Origin: Bacteroidia bacterium
GTDB lineage: Bacteria > Bacteroidota > Bacteroidia > Bacteroidales > GCA-2748055
Reading direction: 5' to 3'
Length of the DNA stretch: 6,149 nucleotides
NCBI GenBank assembly: GCA_030596245.1
Contig: JAUVKN010000260.1
Location: 1 to 6,149 of the forward strand
A program made the position numbers and the translations under genes. Shown piece after piece: positions 5,649 to 6,149 of the stretch. Position 1 is the first letter of the stretch, and every line of letters starts with the position of its first letter. Under the pieces are notes generated by a model. It had not been told where the DNA came from. It saw only the letters and a program-made list of their open reading frames with translations, and made no database searches.

Positions 5649-6149
5649 ATGGAATATTTATTAGGAAACAAAGAGTATTTCCCGGGGATCGGGAGGATCA
5701 AGTACGAAGGCAGAGATTCTGATAATCCTCTGGCCTTTAAATTCTATGATGAGAACAAGATGGTCGCCGGAAAGTCCATGAAGGAGCAGATGCGTTTCGC
5801 CATTGCTTACTGGCACACCTTCTGCGGAACCGGAGAGGACCCATTTGGGCCCGGCACCCAGCTTTTTCCCTGGGCCACCGGGTTCAATGCCCTCGATCGG
5901 GCAAAGAATAAAATGGATGCAGCCTTTGAGTTTATCACCAAAATGGGTGTGCCCTATTACTGTTTCCACGATATTGATGTTGTCTCAGAAGGTGAATCTG
6001 TTGGTGAGTATGAATCCAACATACAAACCATGGTGGAATATGCAAAACAGAAGCAGTCCGATTCCGGAGTAAAACTGTTATGGGGTACTGCCAATGTATT
6101 TTCCCATCCCCGCTATATGAACGGAGCTTCAACAAATCCTGATTTCAAT
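5649..6149 (+). CDS. xylA: Xylose isomerase, N-terminal part, cut by the window edge
   Basis: Interconverts D-xylose and D-xylulose in the cytoplasm using divalent metal ions, supplying the substrate for xylB upstream. The first 167 codons are present and in frame to the last base; the family usually has about 440 residues, so over half is missing. Visible motifs are EYFPGIGRIKYEG (9-21), FAIAYWHTFCGTGEDPFGPGT (50-70), MGVPYYCFHDIDV (99-111, with the active-site His107 and Asp110) and LLWGTANVFSHPRYMNGA (143-160). The extended N-terminus and the WHTFCG..DPFGPGT stretch place it in the longer class II group typical of Bacteroidota, Firmicutes and enteric bacteria. The start at 5649 follows an AT-rich stretch with only a weak purine run (GGAAAAA). 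The metal-binding glutamates and aspartates of the C-terminal half lie outside the window. Confidence 0.95.
   Translation, partial: MEYLLGNKEYFPGIGRIKYEGRDSDNPLAFKFYDENKMVAGKSMKEQMRFAIAYWHTFCGTGEDPFGPGTQLFPWATGFNALDRAKNKMDAAFEFITKMGVPYYCFHDIDVVSEGESVGEYESNIQTMVEYAKQKQSDSGVKLLWGTANVFSHPRYMNGASTNPDFN

Noticed and set aside
5803..6072. A second forward open frame inside xylA
   Set aside because: It overlaps the conserved xylose isomerase frame and encodes a Pro/Ser-rich peptide without family features.
1..6149. tRNA, rRNA, CRISPR array, insertion sequence, riboswitch or phage features
   Set aside because: No cloverleaf-like segment, spaced palindromic repeats, transposase, terminal inverted repeats or structured leader was seen; gaps are too short for most of these.

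Overview
The window looks like chromosomal sequence from a member of the Bacteroidota. The reasons are the character of the XylA and XylB proteins, a lipoprotein-type TRAP binding protein, nearly absent Shine-Dalgarno sequences, and AT-rich or repetitive gene gaps. Genus cannot be told; a polysaccharide-degrading marine, gut or sediment lineage is plausible. All genes lie on the + strand. There is no sign of an RNA gene, CRISPR array, insertion sequence or phage.

Layout: (1) 2-295, the 3' end of a gene probably belonging to the DUF4861 family found in pectin and uronate degradation loci. (2) 296-407, an AT-rich gap with a weak Bacteroidota-type promoter candidate. (3) 408-1070, KDPG/KDPGal aldolase (eda). 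(4) 1085-4034, a complete tripartite TRAP transporter: binding lipoprotein dctP, small permease dctQ and large permease dctM. (5) 4100-5593, xylulokinase (xylB). (6) 5649 to the window end, the first 167 codons of xylose isomerase (xylA). The gaps from eda onward are 14, 36, 1, 65 and 55 bp, so one transcription unit is likely, though not proven across the two longer gaps before xylB and xylA.

How the genes could work together: the TRAP system would import an acidic sugar, most likely a hexuronate or a short uronate-containing product. Eda would split the KDPG derived from it into pyruvate and glyceraldehyde 3-phosphate. XylA and XylB would convert xylose to xylulose 5-phosphate for the pentose phosphate pathway. 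Having both arms side by side suggests a substrate that yields uronate and xylose together, such as glucuronoxylan, xylogalacturonan or ulvan. That is inference from gene content.

The most unusual features are not new proteins. Each of the three gaps of 36-65 bp carries a different short tandem repeat: a 15-bp purine unit, a 7-bp pyrimidine-rich unit and a 4-bp TTAG unit. In addition, DctM carries an internal insertion of about 60 residues with two probable extra membrane helices. I found no convincing evidence for an undescribed defence, mobile or regulatory system.
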